Below the pieces are notes generated by a model. It saw nothing but the letters and a program-made list of their open reading frames with translations, did not search any database and had not been told where the DNA came from. Of a DNA stretch of 64,000 nucleotides, positions 25,237 to 34,201 are shown one piece after another. The stretch comes from an uncultured Lachnospiraceae bacterium. GTDB lineage: Bacteria; Bacillota; Clostridia; Lachnospirales; Lachnospiraceae. The translations under genes and the position numbers were made by a program. Within the stretch, counting starts at the first letter, position 1. The number at the start of each line of letters is the position of its first letter. The stretch covers positions 1 to 64,000 of the forward strand of contig CAJULP010000049.1 of the NCBI GenBank assembly GCA_910587295.1, in the 5' to 3' direction.

Positions 25237-26961
25237 TTATTCAGCGATATCCGCATACATAAAATACCAGTATCCGTAAGGTGAATGCCAGGAACCTGTA
25301 ATCTTATCACTCTGTAACCAAAAGTCATTGTAATAAGCTACCGGGATACATCCCGCTTCTTCCATCAGGATATCTTCCGCTTTGTGAAGGGATTCTGAAC
25401 GCTCTGCGGCATCCAGCGTAGTCCTTGAAATATCCATAGCCGCATCATACTCAGCATTTTTAAACTTGCCGTCGTTGTTGCCGTTAGTGGAATAAAGCAG
25501 ATCCAGCATGTTGGAAGGATCGCTGTAATCCCCTACCCAGCCGTTACGGGAAGCATCGTAATCGCCGTTACGTCTCATGGGTGTGAAGCTTGCCCATTCT
25601 ACGATATCTACGGAAACTTCAATCCCAAGTTCTCCCCATGCCTGCTGTAAGTACTCAGCAACCACTTTGTGATAACCGGCATCGTTGGTGGAGTAGGTGA
25701 TCGCAGGAAGGCCTTCACCGCCTTCGTACCCTGCGTCCGCAAGAAGCTGTTTTGCTTCCTCAAGGTTTGCTTCGTAGTCTTCTGAAATGTAAGTCTGCCC
25801 GCCGTTTGCCTTATCCATGAACTGGCTTCCGTCTGTATCGATCCAGCCGGGCCCCATGAAATTATAAGCCGGTGAATAAGTTCCCTGCATCAGGGTATTT
25901 GCCACGTAATCACGGTCGATAGCAAGGCTTAATGCCTTACGCACGTTAACATCCGTAAAAGGCTCCTTCTGGGTGTTTATGCTTAAGTAATAAGTACCAA
26001 TAATCGGGTCAACGAAGAAATCTGCACTTCCGTTTAAGGAAGGAATTTCCTCTGTCGGAACATCCTTGATCATCAGGACTTCCCCTGTCTGATATGCACT
26101 GTAAGATGCGTTAGCATCCTCGATCAAATGCCATTTGATACCGTCTAACTTGATCGCATCCGCATTCCAGTAGTTGGGGTTCTTGCTCATAAGGATATGG
26201 GAACCGGGAACCCACTCGGATACATAGAGAGGACCATTGGAGATATATGTCTCCGCTGCGGTCGCCCATGCGTCGCCGTTAGCGTCAACGGTTGCCTGCT
26301 GAACCGGGCTTAAGGTTGCAAATGCCGCAAGACTTCCGAAATAGGAACAAGGTGCGCTTAATGTAACAACCAGTGTCTTATCATCTTCTGCCGTTACCTG
26401 AAGGGCATTCAGATCGCCATCTTCCGCTGTCGCCTCCGCAAAACCTTCTACCATGCCAAGTACGGTCTCTGCATAAGGAGCCGCTACCATAGGGTCGCAT
26501 ACCCTCTTCCAGCTATACTCGAAATCTTTTGCTGTCAGATCGGAACCGTCAGACCATTTCAAGCCATCCCGTAAATGGAAGGTCCATGTAAGACCGTCTT
26601 CACTTGTCTCCCAGCTTTCTGCCTGTCCGGGAACTAGCTTGCCTTCCTGGTCAACGCTCAAAAGGCATTCAAACGAATGTAATAACATGTTTCCGCCATC
26701 CACTGCACTGTTCAATGCAGGATCAATGGTCTCAGGGTCAGGTCCTACCTGAACGGAAAGGATCTTTTCGCCGGTTGACGCCTGCTGTGCATCCCCTGCA
26801 GGTGCCTGATCATCTGCAGCGTCTGTTGCTTCATCGCCGGCAGCATCTGTATTATCCTGTGCCTGTGTATTGTCTGTGGCAGGTGTATCACTGCCGCCGC
26901 AAGCTGTCAGGCCAAATACCATGGTTGCCGCCAACAAGAGTGCAAGTACTCTTTTTTTCAT
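25237..26961 (-). CDS. oppA: Oligopeptide-binding lipoprotein OppA (system 2)
   Basis: 574 residues, normal for family 5 binding proteins. Lipobox GLTAC gives Cys21, followed by an Asp/Ala/Gln-rich linker to about residue 65. The SBP_bac_5 fold shows PDPETIDPALNSAVDGGNML, TFHLRDGLKWSDGSDLTAKDFEYSWKR and VRKALSLAIDRDYVA. The N terminus resembles peptide-binding OppA rather than nickel or dipeptide proteins. It is the last gene of the operon, after oppF, with GAGGAGG at its start. Confidence 0.94.
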   Translation of the reverse strand: MKKRVLALLLAATMVFGLTACGGSDTPATDNTQAQDNTDAAGDEATDAADDQAPAGDAQQASTGEKILSVQVGPDPETIDPALNSAVDGGNMLLHSFECLLSVDQEGKLVPGQAESWETSEDGLTWTFHLRDGLKWSDGSDLTAKDFEYSWKRVCDPMVAAPYAETVLGMVEGFAEATAEDGDLNALQVTAEDDKTLVVTLSAPCSYFGSLAAFATLSPVQQATVDANGDAWATAAETYISNGPLYVSEWVPGSHILMSKNPNYWNADAIKLDGIKWHLIEDANASYSAYQTGEVLMIKDVPTEEIPSLNGSADFFVDPIIGTYYLSINTQKEPFTDVNVRKALSLAIDRDYVANTLMQGTYSPAYNFMGPGWIDTDGSQFMDKANGGQTYISEDYEANLEEAKQLLADAGYEGGEGLPAITYSTNDAGYHKVVAEYLQQAWGELGIEVSVDIVEWASFTPMRRNGDYDASRNGWVGDYSDPSNMLDLLYSTNGNNDGKFKNAEYDAAMDISRTTLDAAERSESLHKAEDILMEEAGCIPVAYYNDFWLQSDKITGSWHSPYGYWYFMYADIAE

Positions 26962-27038
26962 AATAATTCCTCCTCTTAAAATAATTTATAAACAGCCCGG
27001 TTAGTTTGATACAAACCTCCCGTGATAGTTTATCATAT

Positions 27039-28028
27039 TTAATTACATTTGTCAATATGGTGACATGCTGCAAAATGCCCTTTTTCTAATTCCTGCCAGA
27101 TGGGCATTTCCTCCGCGCATCTTTCATCCGCATAAGGGCATCTGGTCCGGAAACGGCACCCCGAAGGCGGATTTAACGGGCTTGGCACATCCCCTTCTAA
27201 CACGATACGTTTGCTTTCCTTAGCGGTTTTCGGATCCGCAATGGGAATCGAAGAGATCAAACTCTTTGTATACGGGTGACGCGGCCTTGTGATCAGCTCA
27301 TAGCTGTCCGCCAATTCCACCATCCTGCCTAAGTACATAACGCCGATCCGGTTTGAAATGTGCTTTACCGCAGAAAGATCATGGGCTATAAACAGATAAG
27401 TAAGCCCCATTTCTTCCTGCAGATCCTCAAACATATTGATCACCTGTGCCTGAATGGAAACATCCAGAGCTGAGATTGGCTCGTCACAGACGATAAATTC
27501 AGGCTTTACGGCTAATGCCCTGGCTATCCCCACACGCTGTCTCTGACCGCCGGAAAATTCATGAGGGTACCGGTTTGCGTGTTCGGAATTTAATCCCACC
27601 CGCCGCAGCATTTCTATAATGATGTCGTATCTTTCCTTTTTGTCCGCCGCCATTTTATGGACATCAATAGCCTCCCCCACAATATCCCCTATAGTCATAC
27701 GGGGGTCAAGGCTTGCATAAGGATCCTGAAAGACGATCTGCATTTTTTTTCTGTAAGGGAGCATATCCACATACTGTTTCTTTTCCACGTCAAAGATCAC
27801 TTCGCCGTCATAGACAAAACGTCCTCCCGTAGGTTCGTAAAGCCGCAGCAATGTCCTTCCCGTGGTAGTCTTCCCACATCCGGACTCACCCACCAGCCCT
27901 AACGTCTCCCCTCTCCCTATGGTAAAAGACACATCGTCTACCGCCCGGACATATTTTTTATTCTTCCCAAAGCCTCCCGCCGGGAAATACTGGCGCAGAT
28001 GCTCTATCTGTACTAAATTCTCACTCAT
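27039..28028 (-). CDS. oppF: Oligopeptide ABC transporter ATP-binding protein OppF (system 2)
   Basis: 329 residues from the ATG at 28028, which overlaps the oppD stop by eight bases and has AAAGGAG six bases upstream. Walker A GESGCGKTT, signature FSGGQRQR, Walker B FIVCDEPISALD and the C-terminal CRFRTRCPYADERC motif are all present. It is about as similar in layout to OppF of system 1 as family members usually are, so the two systems need not be a recent duplication. Confidence 0.94.
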   Translation of the reverse strand: MSENLVQIEHLRQYFPAGGFGKNKKYVRAVDDVSFTIGRGETLGLVGESGCGKTTTGRTLLRLYEPTGGRFVYDGEVIFDVEKKQYVDMLPYRKKMQIVFQDPYASLDPRMTIGDIVGEAIDVHKMAADKKERYDIIIEMLRRVGLNSEHANRYPHEFSGGQRQRVGIARALAVKPEFIVCDEPISALDVSIQAQVINMFEDLQEEMGLTYLFIAHDLSAVKHISNRIGVMYLGRMVELADSYELITRPRHPYTKSLISSIPIADPKTAKESKRIVLEGDVPSPLNPPSGCRFRTRCPYADERCAEEMPIWQELEKGHFAACHHIDKCN

Positions 28029-29037
28029 TTGCGGCTCCTTTCTCCCTGCGGCCTGCCTCATACGCTTCCTTTTGGTTCAGCCAGCACTGGGTATAATGGA
28101 TTTCCCCAAAATTTGTTACCGGGGGCATTTCCCGCAGGCAGATCTTCATGCAGGCCTCACACCTTGGTGCAAAAGGACACCCCTTGGGGGGATTTAACAT
28201 ATCCACCGGCGTTCCCTCAATGGGCACAAGACGCTCATGCTCCTTGGTATCCAGCCTCGGTATGGACCGGATCAGCCCTTTGGTATATTGGTGCTTGGGC
28301 TCATAAAAAATATCCTCTGCCGTTCCGTATTCCACAATCTTACCCGCATACATCACCGCAATCCGTTCACACATGCTGGCAACCACGCCAAGATCATGAG
28401 TGATCATGATGATCGCCATCCCAAGCTTATCCTTTAATTCCATCATCAGTTCCAAAATCTGCGCCTGGATGGTCACGTCCAAAGCCGTGGTAGGCTCATC
28501 CGCAATCAAAAGCTTCGGTTCACAGGCAAGAGCCGTTGCGATCATCACCCTTTGCCGCATACCGCCGGAAAGTTCATGGGGATACTGATGAAGCCGCTTT
28601 TCCGGCTCATTGATCCCTACAAGCTCCAGAAGTTCTTTGGCCCTTTCTTTCGCCTGGGCCCTGTTTTTATCCGTATGGAGAAGCACCGCCTCCATGATCT
28701 GGTTCCCTATGGTGTAAACCGGATTTAAGCTTGTCATCGGATCCTGGAAAATGATAGAAATCTCATTTCCTCTGATCGCGCGCATCTCTTTATCCGACAT
28801 CTGGTCAATCTTGTGCCCGTTAAAGGAAAGACTGCCGCCGATCAGTCTGCCCGGATGAGCGGTAAGCCCCATCAAGCTATAGGCCGTCACGGATTTCCCT
28901 GACCCGCTTTCCCCTACGATTCCCAGCACTTCCCCTTCCTTTAAGCAGATGGAAACATCATTTAATGCCTTTACCTCACCGGCAGGAGTGAAAAAAGAAA
29001 GTCGTTCATTTTTGATATCAACAAGGTATTCTGACAT
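28021..29037 (-). CDS. oppD: Oligopeptide ABC transporter ATP-binding protein OppD (system 2)
   Basis: 338 residues of usual length. Walker A GESGSGKS, signature LSGGMRQR, Walker B LLIADEPTTALD, switch ITHDLGVV and Cys motif CPFAPRCEACMKIC are intact. It partners with the overlapping OppF. Confidence 0.94.
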   Translation of the reverse strand: MSEYLVDIKNERLSFFTPAGEVKALNDVSICLKEGEVLGIVGESGSGKSVTAYSLMGLTAHPGRLIGGSLSFNGHKIDQMSDKEMRAIRGNEISIIFQDPMTSLNPVYTIGNQIMEAVLLHTDKNRAQAKERAKELLELVGINEPEKRLHQYPHELSGGMRQRVMIATALACEPKLLIADEPTTALDVTIQAQILELMMELKDKLGMAIIMITHDLGVVASMCERIAVMYAGKIVEYGTAEDIFYEPKHQYTKGLIRSIPRLDTKEHERLVPIEGTPVDMLNPPKGCPFAPRCEACMKICLREMPPVTNFGEIHYTQCWLNQKEAYEAGRREKGAANE

Positions 29038-29055
29038 ACTGTTAAACCGCCCCTC

Positions 29056-30102
29056 CTAATGTTTTAATTTCGGGTCAAACGCATCCCGCAGCCCATCCCC
29101 AAACAGGTTAAAGCTTAAAATGATCAGACTGATAAGCGCTGCCGGTATAAAAAGCAGATAAGGATACGTGTTGATACCGTTTAACGCGTCACTTGCAAGG
29201 CTTCCCAGAGAAGGCAGGGGAACCGCAACCCCCATGCCCAAAAAGCTCAAAAAACTTTCCGTAAAAATAGATGACGGGATCTGCAAAGTCGTGGTCACGA
29301 TCAAGGTACCGATACAGTTGGTCAAAAGATGCTTTCTGATTATCTTCCCGTTGCCAACCCCCAGCGCCCTGGCCGCCGTAACATATTCACTTTCCTTCAA
29401 CGTCAAAATCTGGCTTCTGACCATCCTTGCCATGCCGACCCAGTATAAAAGAGCAAACACCACGAAAATACTGATCAGGTTTTCCCCCACTACGCCCACC
29501 CAGGCAAATCCCGGTACGGTTTTAAGTCCTGCCAGGGGCGCTTTTAACGCAAAAGATAACAAAACGATCAAAAGGATATCCGGTATGGTATAAATGATGT
29601 CTACGATCCGCATCATGATAAGGTCTGCCCAGCCGCCAAAAAATGCCGCTATGGAACCATACAAAGAACCAATGACTAAAATAATCGCCGTTGCGATAAG
29701 CCCCACCAGTAAAGAAATCCGGCTTCCCACCATCACGCGGATGGCGTAATCTCGGCCCATCTTATCCGTTCCGAAAATGTGCGGGAACACCTTCTCCCCT
29801 GCATCGATCCTGGCCTGTTCCTCTTCGGAATATTCCATGGGCGCAAGATGATTGGCCCCTTTGATCTGCTCCTTGTATGTATAGGGATAAAATATCGGTA
29901 CGATAAAGGAAAAGATCATGACCAGAACAATGATCACAAGGCTTACCATTGCCACTTTATTTTTTACCAGACGACGCATACCGTCCTTCCAAAAACTGAC
30001 GCTTTCACGCATGATGATCTGGCTTTGCTTCTCCTCTTCCGTCGCCGGAAGGAAATCTTCCGGATTTAATTTCAGTTGAAAACTTAATGGGTTCTGTTTC
30101 AT
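29056..30102 (-). CDS. oppC: Oligopeptide ABC transporter permease OppC (system 2)
   Basis: 348 residues. A soluble N terminus of about 35 residues precedes helix 1 (VAMVSLVIIVLVMIFSFIVPIF). A short loop with HIFGTDKMGRDYAIRVMVGSRISL and the permease core with EAA loop (AARALGVGNGKIIRKHLLTN) follow. It has the normal loop size, in contrast to OppC of system 1. Confidence 0.94.
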   Translation of the reverse strand: MKQNPLSFQLKLNPEDFLPATEEEKQSQIIMRESVSFWKDGMRRLVKNKVAMVSLVIIVLVMIFSFIVPIFYPYTYKEQIKGANHLAPMEYSEEEQARIDAGEKVFPHIFGTDKMGRDYAIRVMVGSRISLLVGLIATAIILVIGSLYGSIAAFFGGWADLIMMRIVDIIYTIPDILLIVLLSFALKAPLAGLKTVPGFAWVGVVGENLISIFVVFALLYWVGMARMVRSQILTLKESEYVTAARALGVGNGKIIRKHLLTNCIGTLIVTTTLQIPSSIFTESFLSFLGMGVAVPLPSLGSLASDALNGINTYPYLLFIPAALISLIILSFNLFGDGLRDAFDPKLKH

Positions 30103-30112
30103 AATCCACTCC

Positions 30113-31030
30113 TTACTTCAGTTTAATACGGGGGTCTACCAGCTTATAGACAATATCCACCACCACATTCATGACGATAATAAGGGTGGCAAGGAAAATA
30201 GTCGTTCCCATGATCAATGTATAATCACGCCCGCTGATGGCGCCGATAAATTCTCCCCCAAGGCCGGGAATCACAAAAATCTTTTCCACCACAAAACTTC
30301 CCGTTACCGTGTATGCCAGCATAGGTCCTACGTATGTAACAACCGGTAAGACGGCGTTCCGAAGCGCATGTTTAAAGATGATCCAAAAGCCCGCCACACC
30401 CTTTGCCTTGGCCGTGCGCATGTAATCCTGCCCAAGCACGTCAAGCATGGAAGAGCGCATCAGCCTCATGATATATGCGGTAGGATAAAAGGAAAGAGCG
30501 ATCACCGGCATGATATAATTTTTCCAGCCGTTTAATCCCATAGTGGGAAGCACTCTTAACTTTACCCCCAGGGTATACATCAACAAGGTACAGATCACAA
30601 AGCTCGGCACCGCTATCCCGCAGGTAGCGACCACGCTGATCAGGCTGTCTAAAAATTTCCCCCTCTTTAAAGCTGCGATACAGCCTAGCGGAATCCCAAG
30701 CAGCAAAGATACCAGCACCGAGATCCCGCCTACCCTGGCTGATACCGGGAACTTCATCTGGATGATAGACATAACGGTACGTCCTCTTTGTTTTAAGCTA
30801 TCCCCAAAATCCCCGTGCAGGGCATCACTCATATAAGTAAGATATCTCTGGAACAGCGGTTTATCCAGGCCGTACTTAGCCTCCAACGCTGCCGTTGCCT
30901 GAGGGCTGATTGCCTTTTCCGATAAGAACGGTCCGCCCGGAACCATGTTCATCAAAAAAAAAGTAAGAGTTGCAACTGCCCAGATTGTCACTACTGCAAG
31001 TAATAATCGTTTTGCCACATACTTTAACAT
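30113..31030 (-). CDS. oppB: Oligopeptide ABC transporter permease OppB (system 2)
   Basis: 305 residues with about six helices, starting MLKYVAKRLLLAVVTIWAVATLTFFLMNMVPGGPF, a typical OppB first helix, and with EAA loop QDYMRTAKAKGVAGFWIIFKHALRN. It is the first gene of the operon (order B-C-D-F-A). AAGGAG lies upstream of the ATG. A consensus promoter and a leader hairpin with T tract precede it. Confidence 0.94.
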   Translation of the reverse strand: MLKYVAKRLLLAVVTIWAVATLTFFLMNMVPGGPFLSEKAISPQATAALEAKYGLDKPLFQRYLTYMSDALHGDFGDSLKQRGRTVMSIIQMKFPVSARVGGISVLVSLLLGIPLGCIAALKRGKFLDSLISVVATCGIAVPSFVICTLLMYTLGVKLRVLPTMGLNGWKNYIMPVIALSFYPTAYIMRLMRSSMLDVLGQDYMRTAKAKGVAGFWIIFKHALRNAVLPVVTYVGPMLAYTVTGSFVVEKIFVIPGLGGEFIGAISGRDYTLIMGTTIFLATLIIVMNVVVDIVYKLVDPRIKLK

Positions 31031-31120
31031 CCTGTAAATCTCCTTTTTATTTCCACTTATAATTCATTCTTATAAAGCTTTGACGTATCATCGCTTTAGC
31101 ACACTAAAATAGCACTGCAT

Positions 31121-31150
31121 AAAAATGCACCCAACCTCAGGTTCGGTGCA
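31121..31150 (-). terminator. Terminator-like hairpin in the oppB leader
   Basis: The minus strand reads TGCACC, G, AACC, TGA, GGTT, GGGTGCA, then TTTTTA. It lies between the promoter at 31212-31239 and oppB, so it would stop transcription early. Its 3' arm can instead pair with a downstream ATGCA (TGCAT, TTTT, ATGCA), giving a possible alternative structure. Confidence 0.65.
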
Positions 31151-31211
31151 CTTATCATCCACTATCATAAATACATCTGTCCGCCTGCCGCAAACAAAAA
31201 ACCCTCTTACT

Positions 31212-31239
31212 ATTATACATAGGTTTCGACATTTGTCAA
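31212..31239 (-). promoter_or_regulatory. Consensus promoter of Opp operon 2
   Basis: The minus strand has TTGACA, a 16-bp spacer and TATAAT. The implied leader is about 175 bases long and includes the terminator-like hairpin. Apart from this and the palindrome at 31265-31322, nothing else is seen in 31031-31322. Confidence 0.85.
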
Positions 31240-31264
31240 ATAGAAATAGTGAAAAATGTCGCAG

Positions 31265-31322
31265 CAATTCAGTCCTGCCGTTTCCTGCGCCGAAGAACTA
31301 CGGAAAACGGCAGGCTGAATTG
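31265..31322 (-). repeat. Imperfect palindrome directly after a stop codon, copy 2
   Basis: The minus strand begins CAATTCAGCCTGCCGTTTTC one base after the stop of the nuclease remnant and ends with the reverse complement GGAAACGGCAGG...CTGAATTG, carrying one extra base. Similar ends and inner blocks occur at 22735-22796. Confidence 0.75.
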
Positions 31323-31788
31323 TTACAAATGTTTCCCCATAATCTCTTCTAAAGCTTTACACATACTTTTATCCTCCAATCCAAACTGCTTTCTATTAGC
31401 CCGCACTATCATATCCATAACCGGCTCATAGTGCCGGCAGGTCTTATTTTTCCCGTACTCGCTGACCAGCCTTTCTACAGTTCCTGTATCCTCAATCCGA
31501 TTGCACAGACTCCAAAGCCACAGGTTCTCTTCTTTCGTTATCTGAGACGTAACGATAAGCTGCATGACGAAATCATTGCCAGCGATATGGAATATCCCCT
31601 CTTCGCTTTTTACAAAATGGTAATTGCGCTTCTCCAGCAGATATTTCTCCAGCTTCCAACGGTTTCGTACTTAGCTGGTGTTCATTTTCAAATATAAGGT
31701 TGCCTGCGTCCTTCCCCAGCTCGATCTGCAGCCCGGCATAAAATGCCGGATGCCACTGCAGCCGGTACCCTTTCTTCTTTTTTGCCAT
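31323..31788 (-). pseudogene. Remnant of an Rpn/PD-(D/E)XK-type nuclease (transposase-like) gene
   Basis: Two pieces in different frames. The 5' piece starts at ATG 31788 with AAAAGGAGG upstream and encodes MAKKKKGYRLQWHPAFYAG and LIFENEHQLSTKPLE, typical of the start of Rpn-like proteins. After that, the reading shifts: EKYLLEKRNYHFVKSEEGIF and GNDFVMQLIVTSQITKEENL, then VMDMIVRANRKQF, continue in another frame to the stop at 31323. The central part with the nuclease core (about 130-160 residues in relatives) is missing, so both a deletion and a frame change occurred. The promoter upstream is still good. No function is expected. Confidence 0.75.
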
Positions 31789-32158
31789 CAAAACCTCCTT
31801 TTGGGGCTCTTAAGAGGCCTTACCCAAAAAACCCCTGCAATAATATAATGGATTCAAAGCATGAATTTTCTGGAATGTAGCAAAATCTACATACGATGTG
31901 CTAAGAAGTTAAGGCAGTACGCCTTATGGACAATACTAGAAAATATGCTTTCGTTTATGATAACAAAATAATGTTTATTTTGTCAATAGAAAGTTTATTA
32001 TAATTTGATAAATCTGACAAAAACTTATGCCCCGGACCAAACGGCTGCAAAATCATACCAAGCAGATGTTTGGACCAGAGCATTTCAGATAATTGCTTCA
32101 GGCAGCAATGTTCTTGTAACAGCCATTTTTCCAAGATCGTTTTCCGCCGCACTAGCTG
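31789..32158. other. 370-base stretch without a supported gene
   Basis: It holds the promoter of the nuclease remnant (31957-31986) and a long leader with small hairpins (TGTAG/CTACA near 31890 and AAGGC/GCCTT near 31918). Right of the promoter, 32000-32158 follows the stop of the orphan gene. A minus frame is open for 65 codons there but has no ribosome site or recognisable product. Confidence 0.6.
31957..31986 (-). promoter_or_regulatory. Promoter of the nuclease remnant
   Basis: The minus strand has TTGACA, 18 bases, TATCAT. The leader to the ATG at 31788 is about 160 bases. Confidence 0.65.
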
Positions 32159-33001
32159 TCAAGCCATCCTTTGGCACAAAGGAATGTAAGCCAGCTCCTC
32201 GCTGCGCTGTAAAGCCTTTTCATATGCGGAACCGGGAACCGCATTGTAATTTCCCACCTCACGTATTTTCCCGTTCCTTACTTCGCACTTTGTTCCATTA
32301 ATGACAAATTCTTTGCCAGTGTCCACGCCCAATTCCCTTAAAAAACCCAGCAAAGCATCACTGCCCCCTGCTGTTACATCCATCGTGGCCGCCATCCACT
32401 GCTGATCCGCAAAATGGACCAAAGCTTCCAATGCCCTTTCCAGCAGACTCACCTTTTCATCTTTTTCCTTATCTTTCCCGTATCCTTCCCCATAGATATA
32501 GTCATCCTTGACTGTCAGCCTGTAGCCGTTTCCCAGATCAAACACATCTCCTACCGCAATGTTGATGCTGTTCGTGGCAGAATCATAGGCTTTTGGCTGG
32601 CGGGTCTTAAAAGACTGCTTTGACATAAATTGCCCGATTTCTTCCGGTGTATAAGGCATTCCCCCATAACAAGTAAAAATTTTCTTGCCGTTAACGGCAT
32701 ACTCCGATGTTGCCGCATCAACAATTTCACCGGATATCTCATATTCGTCACCATTTAAGCTGTCAAGGATATTCTTGCCTATCATGCCTTTCTCCAACAG
32801 CTCCACCAGCCTTTTCATACTGCCTTTATTGCCGGCATCAAATCCGTTCAGCGTCTCCGAATCTTTTCCCTCAATATTTCCGTTAAAATAATCTGTAAAT
32901 TCATTTTCAGAACCATCTTTAGAGGATAATTTCCCTGTTTTTGAATTATAAATGTATGAAAATGAACTGCCTACTCCGCTTACTGCCATACTAATACCCA
33001 T
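32159..33001 (-). CDS. Orphan conserved hypothetical protein, about 280 residues
   Basis: The product begins MGISMAVSGVGSSFSYIYNS, then KTGKLSSKDGSENEFTDYFNG. No signal peptide or membrane helix. Recognisable blocks are NGKKIFTCYGGMPYTPEEIG, VGDVFDLGNGYRLTVKDDY and EFVINGTKCEVRNGKIREVGN. I recognise this as a recurring Lachnospiraceae type without known function. The first ATG is at 33001; ATG at 32989 is also possible. Both lie at the end of leader repeat copy B, and AAAGG lies one base before the first ATG. It lies 65 bp after the secreted-protein gene. Confidence 0.75.
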   Translation of the reverse strand: MGISMAVSGVGSSFSYIYNSKTGKLSSKDGSENEFTDYFNGNIEGKDSETLNGFDAGNKGSMKRLVELLEKGMIGKNILDSLNGDEYEISGEIVDAATSEYAVNGKKIFTCYGGMPYTPEEIGQFMSKQSFKTRQPKAYDSATNSINIAVGDVFDLGNGYRLTVKDDYIYGEGYGKDKEKDEKVSLLERALEALVHFADQQWMAATMDVTAGGSDALLGFLRELGVDTGKEFVINGTKCEVRNGKIREVGNYNAVPGSAYEKALQRSEELAYIPLCQRMA

Positions 33002-33045
33002 GCCTTTCCCGTATGAGCCTTTCCCATGGGGGAACTGGCCCAAAT
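32985..33045 (-). repeat. Leader repeat, copy B (before the orphan gene)
   Basis: The minus strand reads ATTTGGGCCAGTTCCCCCAT, GGGAAAGGCTCAT, ACGGGAAAGGCATGGGTAT and ends in ATGGC. It aligns with the copy before radA with about ten substitutions and one indel. The TTCCC/GGGAA stem is kept but its inner pairs have decayed. Confidence 0.7.
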
Positions 33046-33066
33046 ACGCAAATTCAAAATATTCTT

Positions 33067-34089
33067 TTAAAAAGATAATTCATTCCCTGGATATGGTGCC
33101 ATGATACATGCAAACCTTCCATTTAATTTCCCTGACCAATAGGTGGCATGCATTGATTTTGAACATCTGCCTCCGATTGTCCATGCCTGACCTAATGACG
33201 CATTGGCAATACCACTAATTACATTGGAACCGCTTTTACTGTAATACGTTTTCCCCCCGGCACTCATATATTTGTCAACTTCAGGACATATCGTGCTTCC
33301 TGAAAAACTATCACTCATAGATAAATTAACAATTGCCGTTTGCGCAGGCACTGCCATCCCACTCAAATCACAAGTATATGTCCTATAGCTGCTCCCCACC
33401 ATTTGCACACCGCCATATGTCGGCATATCAACAATATCAAAAGTCTGAATAGCCGGACCTACATAGAAAAAGTAATGCATTTGGTCAGACCAGTCACCTC
33501 CACTGGTAACTCTGATATAATGGGTACCAGTATCTTGTGCGTCAAAATAAAAGTATTTTTCAGTCTTTTTTGAATATACAGGTCTCAATGAAGGATCGGA
33601 AGAATAACAATAACCCGTGTTATCTGATCTTATATAATATACCTCAATAAACCAGTCGCACTGCACAAGATTCCTAATATCCACAAAATAAGTTTCTCCC
33701 GCTGTCAGCTTTATTGAATACCAATCTTCATCCTCCGCAGAATGAAGCCCCGCATGCCGCATCCCCAATGTAAACAATTGGTTTTTTCCCGTTAACTGTG
33801 GTGTCATTTCCGGCACTTGGTTATATGGATATGCGGTCGTAAATGTATCATTAGGTTCGCAATCATCCGGAACTGTAGTATACGGCTGAATCCCATCTTT
33901 TTCTGCGAACAATGATGCCACCTCAGACTGACTCAAGCTTATCGGTTCCATCGTATTTAGCTTTATGGATTCCAATTGCTCAATACAGTCTTTTTCATCC
34001 TGACAGACAATAGAAACAGTTGAATCCTCTCCCGGTGCTGCAAGTGCTGACATTGAAAATACCATACTGCCCATCAATGCCACACACAA
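33067..34089 (-). CDS. Secreted protein with PPC-like domain; signal peptide interrupted by a stop codon
   Basis: The natural start appears to be the ATG at 34105-34107, with GGGAG nine bases upstream, but its fifth codon is TAA (34093-34095): MNIK, stop, VLCVALMGSMVFSMSALAAPG. The frame then runs open to 33067. Translation could restart at TTG 34089 or ATG 34074, which would remove the basic start of the signal peptide. The mature part has a D/N-rich PPC-like beta domain at about 75-210 (DDCEPNDTFTTAYPYN, EDEDWYSIKLTAGETYFVDIRN, THYIRVTSGGDWSD), then an unassigned C-terminal part with paired Cys. A BlaI-type operator lies upstream. It is probably inactive in this strain unless the stop is a sequencing error. 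Confidence 0.7.
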   Translation of the reverse strand: MCVALMGSMVFSMSALAAPGEDSTVSIVCQDEKDCIEQLESIKLNTMEPISLSQSEVASLFAEKDGIQPYTTVPDDCEPNDTFTTAYPYNQVPEMTPQLTGKNQLFTLGMRHAGLHSAEDEDWYSIKLTAGETYFVDIRNLVQCDWFIEVYYIRSDNTGYCYSSDPSLRPVYSKKTEKYFYFDAQDTGTHYIRVTSGGDWSDQMHYFFYVGPAIQTFDIVDMPTYGGVQMVGSSYRTYTCDLSGMAVPAQTAIVNLSMSDSFSGSTICPEVDKYMSAGGKTYYSKSGSNVISGIANASLGQAWTIGGRCSKSMHATYWSGKLNGRFACIMAPYPGNELSF

Positions 34090-34145
34090 TACTTATTTAA
34101 TATTCATAGCATTTTCTCCCTTTGAGTATTTTATAAACCAACGTT

Positions 34146-34168
34146 AGTGACTACGTTTAGTAGTCACT
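34146..34168 (-). promoter_or_regulatory. Putative BlaI-type operator before the secreted-protein gene
   Basis: A perfect inverted repeat with arms AGTGACTAC and GTAGTCACT and a GTTTA spacer, 38 bases before the ATG at 34107. The ACTAC/GTAGT core resembles BlaI/MecI operators. The half-site TGACTAYGTTT recurs at the blaI promoter. Confidence 0.65.
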
Positions 34169-34201
34169 TTTAAATTAACATAATTTTCCAGTATCGTCAA
34201 T

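Noticed and set aside
15250..31030. Opp-1 and Opp-2 as one recent duplication
   Set aside because: Gene order (A-B-C-D-F against B-C-D-F-A), protein sizes and regulatory signals differ, so they are separate systems.
31031..31205. Possible T-box or known riboswitch in the oppB leader
   Set aside because: No AGGGTGG-type T-box sequence or other recognisable aptamer core is visible; only a terminator-like hairpin is supported.
31955..32152. 65-codon open frame on the minus strand after the orphan gene
   Set aside because: No ribosome site, overlaps the promoter of the nuclease remnant and has no recognisable product.
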